Assembly: GCA_035693145.1 (NCBI GenBank)
Contig: DASSHA010000161.1
Location: forward strand, 21,343-85,342
Length of the DNA: 64,000 nucleotides
Direction of reading: 5' to 3'
DNA from: DASSHA01 sp035693145
GTDB taxonomy: Bacteria; Chloroflexota; Limnocylindria; Limnocylindrales; CSP1-4
Shown: in pieces, positions 54,085 to 62,257 of the stretch
Layout of the letters: the number at the start of each line of letters is the position of its first letter
Position numbering within the stretch: position 1 is the stretch's first letter
Program-made: the position numbers and the translations under genes
Notes under the pieces: model-generated
What the model saw: only the letters and a program-made list of their open reading frames with translations
Database searches by the model: none
What the model was told of the DNA's origin: nothing

Positions 54085-54210
54085 GCCCCTCGCGAGGGGC
54101 GAACCCAGAGCCGCCGGCCCAACTCGTCGTCAGCGAACGACACCGGCCCGCGGCTCGTTCCATGCCGCGCCGGTGCCGCCTCCGACCGAAACCATACAGG
54201 AGCGACACCC

Positions 54211-55143
54211 GTGACCGCGACCCTCCATCCCGAACAGAAGACGACACGATCGGACGCGCCACCCGTGGTCCGGCCGGCCGCCCCAGGGCTGGACCTGAGC
54301 GCGGACCGACGAGTCGAACGGCACGCGGACGCGGTGCCGGCGCTGCTCGTCGAGCACGTGACCAAGCGCTTCCGGGTCGATCGGAAGAAGCCTCCGGTCA
54401 CCGCGATCGACGACGTGAGCGTCCGCGTCGAGCGTGGCGAGATCCTCGGCGTCCTCGGGGCGAACGGCTCCGGCAAGTCGACCCTCATCCGGCTCGTCAG
54501 CGGGCTGCTCACGCTCGACACGGGACGGGTCGAGGTCTTCGGCCTCGACCTCACGCGTGACGAGCTCGCCGTCAAGCGACTGATCAACCGCGTCTCCGTC
54601 GACGCCGCGTTCTTCAAGAAGCTCAGCCCGATGGAGAACCTGCTCTTCGCCGCACGCCTGTACGGGCTCGACGGGAAGCAGGCACGACGCGACGCCGTCG
54701 CGATCCTCGGCCGGCTGGGCATCGCCGAGAAGCGTGTCGGACGGCCGGTCGAGCAGATGAGCCGCGGGATGCAGCAGAAAGTCGCGATCGCGCGGGCACT
54801 GCTGACCAGCCCGTCGCTCCTCCTGCTCGACGAACCGACGACCGGGCTCGACCCGCGCAGCAAGCTCGACGTCCAGACCTTCGTCGAGGAGGTCCGCGAC
54901 GAGCACGGGGCGTCGATCGTGCTCACGACGCACGACCTCGCCGAGGCGGAGCGGCTGTGCGATCGGATCGCGCTGCTCAACGACGGACGGGTCGTCGCAC
55001 TCGACACGCCCGACCGGCTCCGGGCCCAGGTCGCCGAGCGCTACGGCGGGCCCGAAACGCTCGAGAACGTGTTCATGACCTACACCGGCAAGTCCCTCGA
55101 CGACGACGTCGAGGAGACCGAGGACGCATCGAATTCCGATTGA
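54211..55143 (+). CDS. ABC exporter ATPase (DrrA-like)
   Basis: 310 residues. A 45-residue Arg/Pro/Ala-rich N-terminus precedes the ATPase: Walker A GANGSGKSTL, signature MSRGMQQKVAIARAL (M-S-R-G-M variant), Walker B LLLLDEPTTGLDP, His switch TTHDLAEAE. Exports a drug, lipid or polymer together with the ABC-2 permease at 55393. Start GTG 54211, with AGGAG upstream. Confidence 0.92.
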   Translation: MTATLHPEQKTTRSDAPPVVRPAAPGLDLSADRRVERHADAVPALLVEHVTKRFRVDRKKPPVTAIDDVSVRVERGEILGVLGANGSGKSTLIRLVSGLLTLDTGRVEVFGLDLTRDELAVKRLINRVSVDAAFFKKLSPMENLLFAARLYGLDGKQARRDAVAILGRLGIAEKRVGRPVEQMSRGMQQKVAIARALLTSPSLLLLDEPTTGLDPRSKLDVQTFVEEVRDEHGASIVLTTHDLAEAERLCDRIALLNDGRVVALDTPDRLRAQVAERYGGPETLENVFMTYTGKSLDDDVEETEDASNSD

Positions 55144-55158
55144 AAGGAGGTGATGACG

Positions 55159-55362
55159 ATGCAGGAGCAGACCCGCACGAGCGTCTGGATCGCGAACGAG
55201 ATCCGACGCTGGCAGCTGGCCGAGGCCGCTTCGGCGCGACGCGCGCGCCAGACGAGACGGCCACAGCCTCAGCCCATTCGTCGCGCCATCGGTCGCTCGA
55301 TCATCAGGATCGGCGAACGAGTCGCGGCGGAACCCTCATTCCGGCCGGCCCGGTCCCGCTAG
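55159..55362 (+). CDS. Small Arg-rich protein within the ABC exporter operon
   Basis: 67 residues from ATG 55159 (MQEQTRTSVWIANEIRRW), with a basic region RRARQTRR and RRAIGRSIIRIGERV, potentially amphipathic. The ribosome site AAAGGAGG overlaps the ATPase stop (TGA 55141-55143) and is the strongest in this part of the window. No family recognised. It could be a small accessory subunit of the exporter. Confidence 0.65.
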   Translation: MQEQTRTSVWIANEIRRWQLAEAASARRARQTRRPQPQPIRRAIGRSIIRIGERVAAEPSFRPARSR

Positions 55363-55392
55363 ACCGGGCCGGCATCCACAGGAGACGGATCC

Positions 55393-56199
55393 GTGACCGC
55401 AAGCGTCCTCCGCCACGAGCTTCGAGCCTCGTACGCCTTCGTCGAGCGCAACTTCTTCCTGTCGCGCCGCTACTGGGGCTGGGAGATCGCGTTCCTCGTC
55501 TATTCGGTCGCCGGTGCGCTGTCGATCTCGCTGATCGGCGCCGACCAGGCGAACCCGCGCCTGCTCCTCAGCCTCATGGTCGGCGCGATCATGTGGAACT
55601 TCCTGTCGGTCGTGTTCAGCTGGATCGCCGAGACGGTCGCCGTGGAGCGCTGGGAAGGCACCCTCGAGTACACGTTCATGGCGCCTGTCCGCCGCTGGGC
55701 GCAGCTGCTCGGGTCGTGCTTCTACGCGATCCTGTACGGCCTCGTCCACACGACGGTCGTGCTGATCGCGCTCGTCCTGTTCTTCGGGCTCGACCTCTCG
55801 CACGCCGACATGGGCACGGCCGCGCTGTTCCTCGCGCTCGGCTCGTTCAGCTTCATCGGCATCGGGATGATGGCGGCGATCCTGCCGCTCCTCTACGTCG
55901 AGCGCGGCGACCAGATGACGTTCGTCCTCCAGTCGTGCCTGCTGCTCGTGTCCGGCGTCTACTACTCGGTCGACATCCTGCCGGGCTGGATGCAACTCCT
56001 GGCGCGCCTGTCACCGGCGACGTACGTCCTCGACGGCGTGCGCAAGTCGCTCATCGACGGGCAGCCGATCACCGTCCTGCTCGGTGACGTCTGGCCGCTC
56101 ATCGTCATGGGCATCGCCCTCATCCCTGCCGGGCTGTGGGCCTTCGGCCGCGCGGAGCGGTACGCCAAGCAGACCGGCAAGCTCAAGCGGGTCGGCTGA
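55393..56199 (+). CDS. ABC-2-type exporter permease
   Basis: 268 residues, six membrane spans. ABC-2 features: an N-terminal amphipathic region, ERWEGTLEYTFMAPVRR, and SPATYVLDGVRKSLI near the C-terminus. GTG start with AGGAGA upstream. Partner of the ATPase at 54211. Confidence 0.92.
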   Translation: MTASVLRHELRASYAFVERNFFLSRRYWGWEIAFLVYSVAGALSISLIGADQANPRLLLSLMVGAIMWNFLSVVFSWIAETVAVERWEGTLEYTFMAPVRRWAQLLGSCFYAILYGLVHTTVVLIALVLFFGLDLSHADMGTAALFLALGSFSFIGIGMMAAILPLLYVERGDQMTFVLQSCLLLVSGVYYSVDILPGWMQLLARLSPATYVLDGVRKSLIDGQPITVLLGDVWPLIVMGIALIPAGLWAFGRAERYAKQTGKLKRVG

Positions 56200-56200
56200 G

Positions 56201-57244
56201 ATGGCGACGTCGACCAGCCGGCGCCGGGTGGACATTCCCACGGCGCCCGCGATCCGCGGCCTCGGCTTCCGGCACTGGTCCGGCGAGTCCGACCTCGCCG
56301 GCATGTTCGCGGCGAACCAGCTCGCCCGCCGGGCCGACGGGGAGCTCGAGCCGCCGACCCTCGACGGCATGGCCAACTACTACCGGCACCTCGATCACTG
56401 CGACCTCGACGAGGACCTGCTCGTCGTCGAGATCGACGACCGAATCGTCGGCTACGCCCGGGTCGAATGGACCGACTCGAACGACGGCGAGCGCTGGTAC
56501 GAATGCACCGCCGCGCTCGAGCCCGCGGTCCGGCGGCACGGCATCGGGACGGCGATGCTCGCGTGGAGCGAGACCCGGCGGGCGGAGATCCGGACAGGGC
56601 TCGCACGGGCGGGCAACGCGCCCGAGGTGCCCACGTATCTGACGACGTACGTCAACGACGGCGACGTCGGCGCTCACGAACTGCTGCGCGGCGCCGGCTA
56701 CGAGCCGATGCGTCGGTTCCACGAGATGGTCCGGCGCGGCCTCTCCGAGGTTCCCCAGATCCCGCTCCCGGACGGCCTCCGCGTCCGGGCCGTCGGGACG
56801 GACAGGGCTGCCCTCCGTCAGCTGTACGACGCGGCGGTCGAGGCCTTCCGGGACCACTTCGGCTGGGCCGGCGGCACGGACGCCGACTTCGAGAGCTTCG
56901 TCGAGGACCCCGACGGCGACGCGTCCTTGTGGGTCGTCGCGTTCGACGGCGACGAGGTTGCCGGCGGCGTGACCAACATCATCCACGGCGAGGGCGATAC
57001 GCGCCAGGGCTGGCTCGACTCCGTGTTCACCCGACGACCGTGGCGGCGGCGCGGCCTCGCCCGAGCGCTCATCGCCCGGTCCCTCGTGCTGCTCCGCGAG
57101 CGCGGCCTGGACTCGGCCTACCTGGGAGTCGACGCCACGAACCCCAACCAGGCGCTCGACCTGTACGAGTCGTTGGGCTTCGAGGTCGCTTCGAGTGCGA
57201 CCGCGTACCGCAAGCCAATCGGCGAGCCGGAGGCGGTTCGATGA
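56201..57244 (+). CDS. Tandem GNAT acetyltransferase
   Basis: 347 residues with two GNAT domains. The first (about 15-170) has RRHGIGTAMLAW for acetyl-CoA; the second (about 185-340) has RRRGLARALIARSL and ends with LDLYESLGFEVA. The double arrangement resembles MshD-type mycothiol synthases, but substrate residues cannot be judged. Start ATG 56201, two bases after the permease stop; stop overlaps rsgA (ATGA). Confidence 0.85.
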   Translation: MATSTSRRRVDIPTAPAIRGLGFRHWSGESDLAGMFAANQLARRADGELEPPTLDGMANYYRHLDHCDLDEDLLVVEIDDRIVGYARVEWTDSNDGERWYECTAALEPAVRRHGIGTAMLAWSETRRAEIRTGLARAGNAPEVPTYLTTYVNDGDVGAHELLRGAGYEPMRRFHEMVRRGLSEVPQIPLPDGLRVRAVGTDRAALRQLYDAAVEAFRDHFGWAGGTDADFESFVEDPDGDASLWVVAFDGDEVAGGVTNIIHGEGDTRQGWLDSVFTRRPWRRRGLARALIARSLVLLRERGLDSAYLGVDATNPNQALDLYESLGFEVASSATAYRKPIGEPEAVR

Positions 57245-58380
57245 GCGGGCTCGACCTCGCGACCGTCGGCGACGCGCTTCGACTGTGGGGCTGGACCAGC
57301 CGCGTGGCCGCCGCGGTGGCGGAGGCCACCGCGGAGTTCGGGCGCCATGCGGTGCCCGCGCGCGTGGTCGCTGTCGACCGGGAACAGGCCGTTCTTCGGC
57401 TACCGGATGGTGGGCGCGACGGCCGCCTCGCGGGTCGCCTCCGCGGTTCGGTCGTCGCCGGCTCGCAGCTGCCGGCGACCGGCGACTGGGTCCTCGTCGA
57501 CCCACCGGAGCAAGGGGGCCCCGTCCGGATCGTGGCCGTCCTGCCGCGAACGTCGGCCTTCAGACGGTCGAACCGCGATGGCCGCCACAGCCCGAGCGAT
57601 GCCGACGAACAGGTCGTCGCGGCCAACGTCGACACGGTCTTCCTCGTCTCCGGCCTCGACGGCGACCTCAATGTCCGCCGTCTCGAGCGCTACCTCGCGC
57701 TCGCCTGGTCGAGCGGCGCCGACGCCGTCGTCGTCCTGAACAAGGCCGACATCGCGAGCGACCTCGAGGCTGCCGTTCGGTCGGTCGAGGAGGTCGCCCG
57801 CGGCGTCCCGGTCGTCGTCGTCTCCGCCCTCGAGCAGATCGGCCTCGAAGCGCTCGGTGAATGGCTCCGGCCGGGTGCAACGATCGCGCTGCTCGGCTCG
57901 TCAGGCGTCGGCAAGTCGTCGCTCGCGAACGCGCTGCTCGGCGAGGCGCGCCAGGCGACGACCGACGTCCGGGAGGACGACTCACGGGGGCGCCACACGA
58001 CCACACGACGCGAGCTGATCCGACTGCCGAGCGGTGCACTCCTGCTCGACACTCCGGGCATGCGCGCGCTCGAGCTCTGGGACGACGGTTCGGGGCTCAA
58101 AGCCGCGTTCGACGACGTCGCCGCGCTCGCGGCGCGCTGCCGGTTCGGCGATTGTCGCCACGAGGCCGAGCCCGGCTGCGCGGTGCTCGCCGCGATCGAG
58201 GCGGGCGAGCTGTCGGCCGCGCGGCTCGCGAGCCACCGGAAGCTCGCCCGGGAGGTCCGATCCGCGGCGGTACGCGCCGATCCCGTCGCGCGACGGTCGG
58301 AACGAAGGCGCTGGGGCTCGATCCAGTCGAGCGTGCGCGTCCACTTGCGCTCGAAGTACGGCGAGGCGTACGAGGACTGA
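57241..58380 (+). CDS. rsgA: Ribosome small subunit-dependent GTPase A
   Basis: 379 residues. Circularly permuted GTPase: OB domain (residues about 38-100), then G4 NKAD (167-170), G1 GSSGVGKSS (219-227), G3 DTPG (270-273), and the zinc site C300, C305, H307, C313. Checks maturation of the 30S subunit. Longer than usual by about 60 residues, mostly at the N-terminus. Confidence 0.95.
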   Translation: MSGLDLATVGDALRLWGWTSRVAAAVAEATAEFGRHAVPARVVAVDREQAVLRLPDGGRDGRLAGRLRGSVVAGSQLPATGDWVLVDPPEQGGPVRIVAVLPRTSAFRRSNRDGRHSPSDADEQVVAANVDTVFLVSGLDGDLNVRRLERYLALAWSSGADAVVVLNKADIASDLEAAVRSVEEVARGVPVVVVSALEQIGLEALGEWLRPGATIALLGSSGVGKSSLANALLGEARQATTDVREDDSRGRHTTTRRELIRLPSGALLLDTPGMRALELWDDGSGLKAAFDDVAALAARCRFGDCRHEAEPGCAVLAAIEAGELSAARLASHRKLAREVRSAAVRADPVARRSERRRWGSIQSSVRVHLRSKYGEAYED

Positions 58381-58436
58381 CGCCGCGCTCGATCCCGGTA
58401 GGCGCCGAATTTCGATCGTCGGCCTAGCATCCGACG

Positions 58437-59090
58437 ATGATCGCCCGCGCGATCCTCGCCCTGGGCCTCGGGCTCGCCGTCACGGGCTGCGCAGGGCCGG
58501 CGACCTCGCCGACCACCACGCGCGCGCCGGCGTCCGGCGTCGCCCGCACGTCGACCGGGATGCCGTCGGCGTCCGGGGCGGCATCGGAGGTCGCGCCGAC
58601 AGCCGCAGCATCGGAGGCAGCCGTGTCGACGTCACCGTCGAGCGCGACGTTCGCGTTCTCGAGCCCGGCATTCGCATCAGGAGCATCGATCCCCCGGAAG
58701 TACAGCTGCGACGGAGCGGGGGTCTCGCCTCCGCTCGCCTGGTCCGGCGTCCCGAACGGTACGAAGGAGCTCGAGCTGCTCGTCGTCGATCCGGACGCCC
58801 GGGGCTTCGTCCACTGGGTCGCGGCCGGGATCCCGGCGACGACGACGGGGCTCGACGAGGCCGCGACAGGATCGAACCAGGTGCCGATCGAGGGTCGCAA
58901 CGGTGCCGGCCGCAACGGCTGGACGGGACCGTGCCCGCCGTCCGGGACGCACCACTACCACTTCACGTTGTACGCGGTCTCGAGACCGCTCGGCCTCGAG
59001 GACGGCGTGAGCGCCGACGAGCTTCGCGCGGCGGTCGGCGATGCGACCCTCGGCAGGGCCGAGCTCGTCGGGACGTTCAGTGGAGGCTGA
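58437..59090 (+). CDS. PEBP/YbhB-like lipoprotein
   Basis: 217 residues. Signal peptide with lipobox LAVTGC, a Ser/Thr/Ala linker of about 45 residues, then the PEBP fold: CDGAGVSPPLAW, DPDARGFVHWV, GPCPPSGTHHYHFTLYAV. Binds a small ligand or phosphate group; inhibitor of signalling or protease roles are known in the family, but function here is open. Confidence 0.9.
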   Translation: MIARAILALGLGLAVTGCAGPATSPTTTRAPASGVARTSTGMPSASGAASEVAPTAAASEAAVSTSPSSATFAFSSPAFASGASIPRKYSCDGAGVSPPLAWSGVPNGTKELELLVVDPDARGFVHWVAAGIPATTTGLDEAATGSNQVPIEGRNGAGRNGWTGPCPPSGTHHYHFTLYAVSRPLGLEDGVSADELRAAVGDATLGRAELVGTFSGG

Positions 59091-59105
59091 CGTCAGGCGC
59101 CCCGT

Positions 59106-59744
59106 CTAGGCGATGAGGCGCCCCGACTGCATCACGAGATCGAGCCACGGTCGCTCCCGGGCGATCGTCGTCGGCGCACCGTGGCCGGGCAGCACGTTCA
59201 GCCCGTCCTCGAGCCCCGACAGCCGCGCCAGCGACGCCGCCATCGCCTCTGCGTCGCCGCCCGGCAGGTCGACCCTCCCCCAGCCCGCCGCGAACAGCGT
59301 GTCGCCGGTGAACAGGCGACCGCCGTCGCGGTCGAGCAGGCAGACCGAGCCGTCGGTGTGGCCCGGCGTGTGGAGGACCCGCAGACGGATCGAGCCGAAC
59401 CGGACCTCGCCACCCTCCGCGAGCTCGACGGCCGGCACGGACGGCGGGATCTCGAACGGCGCCCACAGCGGGTCGGGATCGACGAGGCGTCCACGGTCGA
59501 GCGGATGGACCGCGATCGGCGCGCCGGTGCCCTTGGCGACGGCCGCGTTGTCCCCGACATGGTCCCAGTGCCCATGGGTCGAGACGATGAGCTTGAGCGT
59601 CCACGCCCGCTCGGCGAGCTGCGAGGCGATCCACGCGGCCGACGGGATCGCGGTGTCGATCGCGATCGCCTCGCGCATTCGCTCGTCGGCGAGGAGGTAG
59701 ACGTTCGTCGCGAGCGGCCCGACGACGCGGTGGAGGAACGTCAC
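59106..59744 (-). CDS. MBL-fold hydrolase (glyoxalase II-like)
   Basis: 212 residues. Metal motif STHGHWDHVGD, HTPGHTDGS, GDTLFAAGWGR and LPGHGAPT identify the glyoxalase II/MBL family. Start GTG 59742-59744, after the DinB stop. Hydrolyses a thioester or related bond. Confidence 0.9.
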   Translation of the reverse strand: MTFLHRVVGPLATNVYLLADERMREAIAIDTAIPSAAWIASQLAERAWTLKLIVSTHGHWDHVGDNAAVAKGTGAPIAVHPLDRGRLVDPDPLWAPFEIPPSVPAVELAEGGEVRFGSIRLRVLHTPGHTDGSVCLLDRDGGRLFTGDTLFAAGWGRVDLPGGDAEAMAASLARLSGLEDGLNVLPGHGAPTTIARERPWLDLVMQSGRLIA

Positions 59745-59754
59745 CTCGAACGCG

Positions 59755-60279
59755 TCACCCGCTCGTCCAGAGATCGATCTGAGGCAGGCCGGCGATGCCG
59801 AGCGTCTGCGACAGCTCGCCGCAGTGGTACGCATCGTGGGTGAGGAGGCGCTGCAGGATCGAGCCCCGGGAGTAGCGCCGACGGGTCTCGCCGCCGGCGA
59901 CCTCGACCTCCTCGGCGAGCGTCCCGGCGTGCCACGTATCGAGGCAGTGCTCGACGATCGCGAACGACGTCTCGAGCGCGTCGACGAGCTCGGCGGCGGC
60001 CCGCGGGTGGTCGAGGTCGTCCTCCCAGCCGTATCCGTCAAAGCCCGCCCCGAAGGGCGTCCGCTCGGCGCCCGCCTCGCCGAGCACGGTGCATAGCCAG
60101 TAGACGCGACCCCCGGCCGTGTGGCCCACGGTCGCCCAGATCGGCCACCGGTCGGGTGACGGACGCGTCGCGAGGTCGTCCGGGGTCATCGGCCGGATGA
60201 CGTCCACGAGCCGCGCGTTGTATTGCGGCCAGTGGTCGTAGAACCGCCGGATCGATCCGGCGGAGTCGCCGGTTCGCAA
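59755..60279 (-). CDS. DinB-family protein
   Basis: 174 residues. DinB four-helix bundle with a His triad: VGHTAG near residue 53 and THDAYHCGE near 148-152. Typical of thiol-dependent transferases (mycothiol/bacillithiol) of unknown role. The likely start is TTG at 60277-60279; no better ATG/GTG exists before the first helix. Followed closely by the MBL hydrolase. Confidence 0.82.
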   Translation of the reverse strand: MRTGDSAGSIRRFYDHWPQYNARLVDVIRPMTPDDLATRPSPDRWPIWATVGHTAGGRVYWLCTVLGEAGAERTPFGAGFDGYGWEDDLDHPRAAAELVDALETSFAIVEHCLDTWHAGTLAEEVEVAGGETRRRYSRGSILQRLLTHDAYHCGELSQTLGIAGLPQIDLWTSG

Positions 60280-60346
60280 CGTCAGCGGCCTCCTGGCCTA
60301 CGCCCCCGAAGGTCCAGGCAGGCCCGCACCGCCGGTGGCCCGGTCA

Positions 60347-60799
60347 TCATGAGCCGGACGTTTCGAGCTTCGTCCGGATGCAGTCGAAAGTCTGGCCGAT
60401 CATCTTCTTTGCCGTCCCCTCGATGAGCCGGGCGCCGACCGAGGCGATGGTGCCGGCGATCGCGACGTCCGCGTCCCAGTCCATCTTCGTCGTGTCCGGT
60501 TCGGCCCCATCCGCGAGGCGCATCTCTGCCGTCGCATCGACCGCGCTGCCCGGGGCCTGACCGTGGGCCTTGATCCGGGCCCGGTTCGGCGGATCCTGCT
60601 CGGCCATCTCGAGGTTCACGGTGAACCGGGCGCTGATGAACCCGACACCGACCTTCGCGATCGCCTTGAAGTGCGTCTCGTCGATGACCTCGATCGACTC
60701 GACGCCCGGCCCGCACGATCCAACCTGGTTGGGATCGACGAGAAACGCCCAGACCGCGTCGCGCGGCGCACGGATGTCGACCGAACCGTCGAAGCGCAC
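60347..60799 (-). CDS. CoxG-like SRPBCC protein
   Basis: 150 residues. CO dehydrogenase subunit G family: FDGSVDIRAPRDAVWAFL at the N-terminus and LIEGTAKKMIGQTF at the C-terminus. Helps assemble or anchor molybdenum hydroxylases. GTG 60797-60799 has GGAGG eight to nine bases upstream. It follows the nucleotidyltransferase fusion by 12 bp, on the same strand. Confidence 0.88.
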   Translation of the reverse strand: MRFDGSVDIRAPRDAVWAFLVDPNQVGSCGPGVESIEVIDETHFKAIAKVGVGFISARFTVNLEMAEQDPPNRARIKAHGQAPGSAVDATAEMRLADGAEPDTTKMDWDADVAIAGTIASVGARLIEGTAKKMIGQTFDCIRTKLETSGS

Positions 60800-60811
60800 G
60801 AAATCCTCCGC

Positions 60812-62257
60812 CTAGCGACCTGCTGTCGTCCCCGGTCTGTCGCGCTTGCCTTCGACGTCGCCGGGTCGCCAGCTGACGACGCCGATCCTCCGAGGAGCGT
60901 CGTCAAGGTACCAGCCCCCGTCGCGTTCCATCGCGCGGCGCTCCAGCTCGCGCACGAACCGTTCGTATCGCTCGCCGCCGGGCCGAACCCACAGCTGACG
61001 CTCGACCGCGGAGCGGGCGTCCTCGAACGACGCGTACGGCCGGGCCGGCCGCGTGATCGACGAGACGGCCGGCGACGATCCGCGTGCATCGAGGATCGCG
61101 AGGAGCTCGGTGAGCGCCGGCAGCTCCGATCGCGCCTGGTCGTGGACGGCCGGCCAGAACGACGAGGCCGCCGCGGCCGGGCTCTGCTCGTTGAGGACGA
61201 ACAGGCAGCGTCGATCGGTCGCCTCTTCGAGCGCGTCGAGGAACGGTCCGATCGCCTCGACGTCGTAGCCGAGCTGCGAGACGAGCGAGACGTCTCCGCC
61301 GATCGCGGCGAGCGGGTCGTCCCGGCCTCGCGGCGGCCAGCGACCGGCGACCGTCTCGACGTTCCCGATCCCGTGGGCGGCCGCGTCCTCGCGGAGGGCG
61401 TCGAGCATGGCCGTCGAGGGGTCGATTGCGATCACCCGCCGGACGCGACGGGCAAGCGGAAGTGCGTATCGGCCGGCTCCAGCGCCGACGTCGAGGACGA
61501 CGTCGGTGGGCCGCACGTGGTCCTCGATCGCGTCGAGGACCTCGTCGCCCGTCCGGTCGGGATCGTCGCGGAACAGCCCGCTCACGGGCGCGTAGAAGTC
61601 CGCGCCGTCGGGGATCTCGCGGACTCGATCGACCTGCTCGCGGTTCGCGCGGACCCGCAGGGCCCAGTCCGCGGCCAGGAGGTCCGCGCGCGTGTCGACA
61701 TCTGGGTTCGGGGCGTCGATCGGCACGTCCGCGACGAGCTCGGGGTGGGCGGCGAGGATCGGCCCGAAGCCCCGATCCGCAGTCAGCTCCCCGGCGAGCC
61801 CGAACGCGGCCCGGCCGAGGGCGACCGGGTTGGGGCTGCCGTCGGCGTGGCGAGCCACGACGATCGGCCGCCGGTCGCCGAGCGCGGCGAGGACGGCCCG
61901 GATCGCCCCGGGACGCACGAGTGGCTGGTCGCCCGGCATGACGACGATCGCGTCGATCGTCTCGTCTTCCGCCAGCACCTCGAGTCCGAGCCGAACGCTC
62001 GACGAGAGCCCTCGCTCGGGGTTCCGATTGCGAGCGGAACCGGCGCCAGCGGCCGCGACAAGCGACTGGAGCGCGTCGCCGTCCGCGCCGGGCGGGAGGA
62101 CGACGAGCACCCGGTCGAGGCCGGCGCCTCGGGTCGCGTCGAGCACGTGTTCGAGCACTGGCCGGCCCGCGAGTGGCGCGAGGAGCTTCGCGGCCCCGAA
62201 CCGCGACGACCCTCCGGCGGCGAGGATGAGCCCGGCTGCGCGCGGGCGCTCGCTCAC
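60812..62257 (-). CDS. MocA-like nucleotidyltransferase fused to a SAM methyltransferase
   Basis: 481 residues. Residues 1-200 are a MobA/MocA-like NTP transferase (LILAAGGSSRFG, MPGDQP at 108-113, DVDT at 187-190), as in molybdenum cofactor cytidylyltransferase. Residues about 205-470 form a class I SAM methyltransferase with motif I VVLDVGAGAGR (253-263) and AIDPS. A Mo-cofactor maturation protein joined to a methyltransferase is unusual. Its CoxG-like neighbour supports a molybdoenzyme link. Confidence 0.85.
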   Translation of the reverse strand: MSERPRAAGLILAAGGSSRFGAAKLLAPLAGRPVLEHVLDATRGAGLDRVLVVLPPGADGDALQSLVAAAGAGSARNRNPERGLSSSVRLGLEVLAEDETIDAIVVMPGDQPLVRPGAIRAVLAALGDRRPIVVARHADGSPNPVALGRAAFGLAGELTADRGFGPILAAHPELVADVPIDAPNPDVDTRADLLAADWALRVRANREQVDRVREIPDGADFYAPVSGLFRDDPDRTGDEVLDAIEDHVRPTDVVLDVGAGAGRYALPLARRVRRVIAIDPSTAMLDALREDAAAHGIGNVETVAGRWPPRGRDDPLAAIGGDVSLVSQLGYDVEAIGPFLDALEEATDRRCLFVLNEQSPAAAASSFWPAVHDQARSELPALTELLAILDARGSSPAVSSITRPARPYASFEDARSAVERQLWVRPGGERYERFVRELERRAMERDGGWYLDDAPRRIGVVSWRPGDVEGKRDRPGTTAGR

